Source: DUTS01 sp050951605
GTDB taxonomy: Bacteria > Bacillota > Peptococcia > DRI-13 > DTU073
Direction: 5' to 3'
NCBI GenBank assembly: GCA_050951605.1
Contig: JBMNJJ010000002.1
Coordinates: 496,001-560,000, forward strand
DNA: 64,000 nucleotides
The notes beneath the pieces were generated by a model. It searched no databases and was not told the origin of the DNA. It saw nothing but the letters and a program-made list of their open reading frames with translations. Shown here piece by piece: positions 61,557 to 64,000 of the stretch; the stretch's first letter is position 1; each line of letters opens with the position of its first letter. The position numbers and the translations under genes are program-made.

Positions 61557-61757
61557 GTGATTGAGGTAACTAAACTTAATGACGTTAAAATTATTATTAA
61601 TGCGGATTTAATTGAAACAATAGAGGCTACCCCTGATGCAGTGATTACTTTAATTAATGGTAAAAAATTTGTTGTTAAAGAAAATGTGGATGAAGTTATG
61701 GTTAAAGCTATTGTTTATCAGCAAAAGATTTCTGGTGGAATAGTAGTAAGTGATTAA
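61557..61757 (+). CDS. FlbD/SwrD family flagellar protein
   Basis: A 66-residue protein of the FlbD (SwrD) family, which raises flagellar motor power in Bacillus. The N-terminal IEVTKLN and the TLINGKKFVVKENVDEVM segment near 34-51 are typical. It starts at GTG 61557 after AAGGGGAG. It lies between flgE and motA, as in other Firmicutes. Confidence 0.88.
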   Translation: MIEVTKLNDVKIIINADLIETIEATPDAVITLINGKKFVVKENVDEVMVKAIVYQQKISGGIVVSD

Positions 61758-61786
61758 ATAAAAAAGGAGAAAGTTGAGTATAAGAT

Positions 61787-62578
61787 ATGGATCGTTCAAC
61801 AATCATTGGGATTATTTCGGGGTTTATGATTATAATAATAGCCATTATGCTTGAGGGAAGTATATTACCTTTTTGGAGTCTATCCTCTTTATTAATTGTA
61901 TTGGGAGGAGCTTCAAGTGCTACTTTAGTTAATTTTTCTTTAGACCAAGTTCTTGAAGCGAAGAAAGTTCTGAAGATTGCTTTTCAAGATGTCTCGAAAG
62001 AACCACTGGAAATTATTGAGAATATGGTTGATATGGCGGGAAAAGCCAGAAGAGAAGGACTTTTGGCCTTAGAAAATGAAATTGAAGATACCGAGGATGA
62101 GTTTTTAAAAAAGGGAGTTCAACTAATAGTTGATGGTACTGACCCTGATTTAGTACGTAATATTATGGAAACAGATATAATTATGACAGAAGAACGTCAT
62201 AAAATAGGGATTGGTATTTTTAGTTCTATGGGTGCTACTGCTCCTGCTTTTGGGATGTTAGGAACATTAATTGGTTTAATTTTGATGTTACGAGATTTAA
62301 ATAATCCGGATGCCTTAGGTCCGGGTATGGCTCTAGCTTTAATTACTACATTTTATGGTTCCTTTTTAGCAAATTTAATCTTTAATCCTATTGCTGGAAA
62401 GTTGAAATTAAAAAGTGAAGATGAATCTATGATTAAAGAGATTATTATTGAAGGTGTCCTCTCCATTCAAGCTGGTGAAAACCCCCGTATTGTTTCGGAG
62501 AAAATGAAGTCTTTCTTGCACCCGGGACAAAAAGAATTATTAGAAGAAAGAAGAAAAAGAGGGTATGCCAATGAATAA
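61787..62578 (+). CDS. motA: Flagellar motor stator protein MotA
   Basis: The proton- or sodium-channel subunit of the motor. Four membrane helices (about 7-25, 33-48, 147-165 and 180-200) flank a cytoplasmic loop with DPDLVRNIMETDI near 117-129. A C-terminal charged helix follows. ATG 61787, with AAAGGAGAAAG upstream. The stop overlaps motB by eight bases, as usual for the stator pair. Confidence 0.95.
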   Translation: MDRSTIIGIISGFMIIIIAIMLEGSILPFWSLSSLLIVLGGASSATLVNFSLDQVLEAKKVLKIAFQDVSKEPLEIIENMVDMAGKARREGLLALENEIEDTEDEFLKKGVQLIVDGTDPDLVRNIMETDIIMTEERHKIGIGIFSSMGATAPAFGMLGTLIGLILMLRDLNNPDALGPGMALALITTFYGSFLANLIFNPIAGKLKLKSEDESMIKEIIIEGVLSIQAGENPRIVSEKMKSFLHPGQKELLEERRKRGYANE

Positions 62579-63333
62579 CAGGCGTAGAAGAAGAGAAGAA
62601 CCCGATGTTGATAAATCTAATGATTGGTTACTTACTTATTCAGATATGGTTACTTTGTGTTTAACTTTTTTTGTTTTACTTTATTCCTTTTCATCAATCG
62701 ATACAGTAAAATGGAAGTCTTTGAGTTAATTCTTTGCAGGGAGCTTTAGGTGTTATGTCTGGTAGTGATATTCCTACCACAACTGCAGATGAAAATCAAT
62801 TTGATATGAAAAAAATTGATCAAATGAAAGTTGAACAATATTTAATGTATGAAGAAGAAACAAAAAGAATGGAAGAGATTCAGGCTAGACTGAATGAGTA
62901 TCTTTCTTCGAACGACCTTGATGAAAATATTTCGACTAGTATGGAAGAGCGGGGAGTGATAATTCGTTTTCAAGATTCCGTTTTATTTCCTAAAAGTAGT
63001 GCCGATTTATATCAGGAATCAACAGTTATTTTATCGGGATTATCGTCTATTTTTAAAGAATTAGGGAATCCCATTAGAATAGAAGGTCATACAGATAATT
63101 TACCTATTAATACGGAACGATTTCCTTCTAATTGGGAATTATCTACAACTAGGGCGACTAATGTTTTAAGATTTTTAATTAAACAAGGGGTGCCAGGAGG
63201 ACAATTGTCTGCTGTAGGATATGGGGAATTTCGTCCTATTATAGCGAATGATTGTGAGGAAAATCGTAAAAAAAATCGGCGTGTAGATATTGTTTTACTT
63301 AGGGAAAGCTTGGTTTTTGGTGAACCAAAATAA
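62571..63333 (+). CDS. motB: Flagellar motor stator protein MotB, one frameshift near 62727
   Basis: Forms the stator with MotA and anchors it to the cell wall. The N-terminal helix with the channel Asp (LLTYSDMVTLCLTFFVLLYS, about 17-36) reads in one frame, and the linker and OmpA-like peptidoglycan-binding domain (GHTDNLPI near 165-172, then SNWELSTTRA) in another. One extra base between TTG and AATTC near 62727 restores VKWKSLVNSLQGAL and a protein of 253 residues. Alternatively TAA 62727-62729 is read past. The break falls in the periplasmic linker just after the membrane helix. I favour sequence error. Confidence 0.88.
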
Positions 63334-63347
63334 AAAAAGGAGGCCTA

Positions 63348-63827
63348 ATGATGTCTCTAGAGATTAATGAAAATGAAATTAGTGAAAATGAAGTTACCCC
63401 CCAAAAAATCAATAAAAAACTATTAGCTGTTTTATTAATAGTTTTATTTTTAGTGATGTTGAGTTCCGGTTTCTTTGTTTACAAGCTTGTTTTGGCTAAC
63501 TCTCTTGATGCGGAGAAATCTGTGACGAAAGTTGGTCCTATTTATGAGACTGAGGAATTTGTTGTTAATTTCTCCGGTTCAGTAAATCGTTATATTAAAG
63601 CTCAATTTGCTTTGGAGTTATCTAATAAAAAAGTAAAAAAAGAATTAGAGGAGAAAAAAGCTTTGTTGTATGATGCTGTTATTCTCATTTTATCAGAACA
63701 AAAAGGAGAGGTTTTGTCTTCTAAAGGTAAAGAAGTTTTGAAGAATAGTTTAATTCAGTCTATAAATAAGTTCCTTGATAAAGGGAGCGTAGAAAAAATT
63801 CATTATTTAATTTTTCAATTAACATAA
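63348..63827 (+). CDS. fliL: Flagellar basal body-associated protein FliL
   Basis: A single-pass membrane protein (helix about 24-45) that supports stator function. The periplasmic domain starts with TEEFVVNFSGSVNRYIKAQFALE near 72-94. It has the normal length, 159 residues. ATG 63348 follows AAAGGAGGCC. Confidence 0.92.
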   Translation: MMSLEINENEISENEVTPQKINKKLLAVLLIVLFLVMLSSGFFVYKLVLANSLDAEKSVTKVGPIYETEEFVVNFSGSVNRYIKAQFALELSNKKVKKELEEKKALLYDAVILILSEQKGEVLSSKGKEVLKNSLIQSINKFLDKGSVEKIHYLIFQLT

Positions 63828-63874
63828 AAAGTAATAGATGTATTTAAAGATGCCTCTGGGAGGTGAAAACATAA

Positions 63875-64000
63875 ATGGCTGAGATTTTATCTCAAGAAGA
63901 AATTGATGCTTTGCTTTTGGCAGTAGAGTCGGGAGAAATAGATATAGAGTCTGTGAAGGATGTGGAAAGTGGTAAAATAGTTAGAGATTATGACTTTCGT
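63875..64000 (+). CDS. fliM: Flagellar motor switch protein FliM, cut by window edge
   Basis: The first 42 residues, with AEILSQEEIDALLLAVESG, are the CheY-binding N-terminal signature of FliM. ATG 63875 follows GGGAGGTG. The gene continues beyond the window. Confidence 0.92.
   Translation, partial: MAEILSQEEIDALLLAVESGEIDIESVKDVESGKIVRDYDFR

Overview
The window is a continuous 64 kb piece of a low-GC, endospore-forming, flagellated bacterium of the Clostridia. A Peptococcaceae or Desulfotomaculum-like anaerobe fits best, but the sequence alone does not settle the genus. The signs are spoIIP, spoIVA and spoVB, a codY-led flagellar operon, rubrerythrin, HslUV and many TTG/GTG starts with strong AGGAGG ribosome sites. 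Almost every gene lies on the + strand, and there are no insertion sequences, prophage genes or CRISPR arrays.

Layout. 0-9.2 kb: DUF1614, spoIIP, two tandem DUF3189 genes, DUF512, der, plsY, gpsA and spoIVA, a tight run of sporulation, ribosome assembly and lipid genes. gpsA carries a repetitive Lys/Ser tail. 9.3-12.1 kb: an ACT regulator with hom and thrB. 12.1-18.4 kb: tRNA-Pro(GGG), speD, tatA-tatC, cheR, a large FtsA-like actin-fold protein, a reverse-strand hypothetical gene and a seven-tRNA array (Pro, Glu, Asp, Thr, Tyr, Gln, Leu). 18.5-30.3 kb: rubrerythrin, a stand-alone TrpB2, a beta-CASP nuclease, a DUF4015 hydrolase, a broken reverse-strand gene, fakA-degV, a FliK-like/FlhB-tail pair, trmL and ahcY. 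30.3-41.6 kb: a DinG-type helicase-exonuclease, psd-pssA (phosphatidylethanolamine synthesis), a TPR protein, folE, a DUF4264 gene, surE, spoVB and an EF-G-like GTPase. 41.7-50.9 kb: tRNA-Trp, two unrecognised genes, a UPF0173 hydrolase, dprA, topA, xerC, hslVU and codY. 51-64 kb: the flagellar operon flgBC-fliEFGHIJ-motE-fliK-flgD-TIGR02530-flgE-flbD-motAB-fliL-fliM, running off the right edge. The codY-flgB junction has the same order as in Bacillus.

Several core genes (tatC, cheR, the FtsA-like gene, fakA, flgE, motB and one reverse-strand hypothetical) are broken by small insertions, in clusters a few hundred bases wide. Removing one or two bases at each site restores a family-like protein. 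I read these as local sequence-quality faults rather than true pseudogenes. I list each reconstructed gene as one feature and state where it breaks.

Three short ORFs were found by eye: a 51-codon Cys-rich protein divergent from trmL (28013-28168), a 25-codon cationic peptide (34399-34476), and a zinc-ribbon-like piece behind the broken reverse-strand gene (23619-23786). The least explained items are these, the gpsA tail, the beta-grasp-like array behind the FtsA-like domain, the Gln/Ser-rich protein at 42.3 kb and a structured leader before flgE. No clearly new multi-gene defence or metabolic system is visible.
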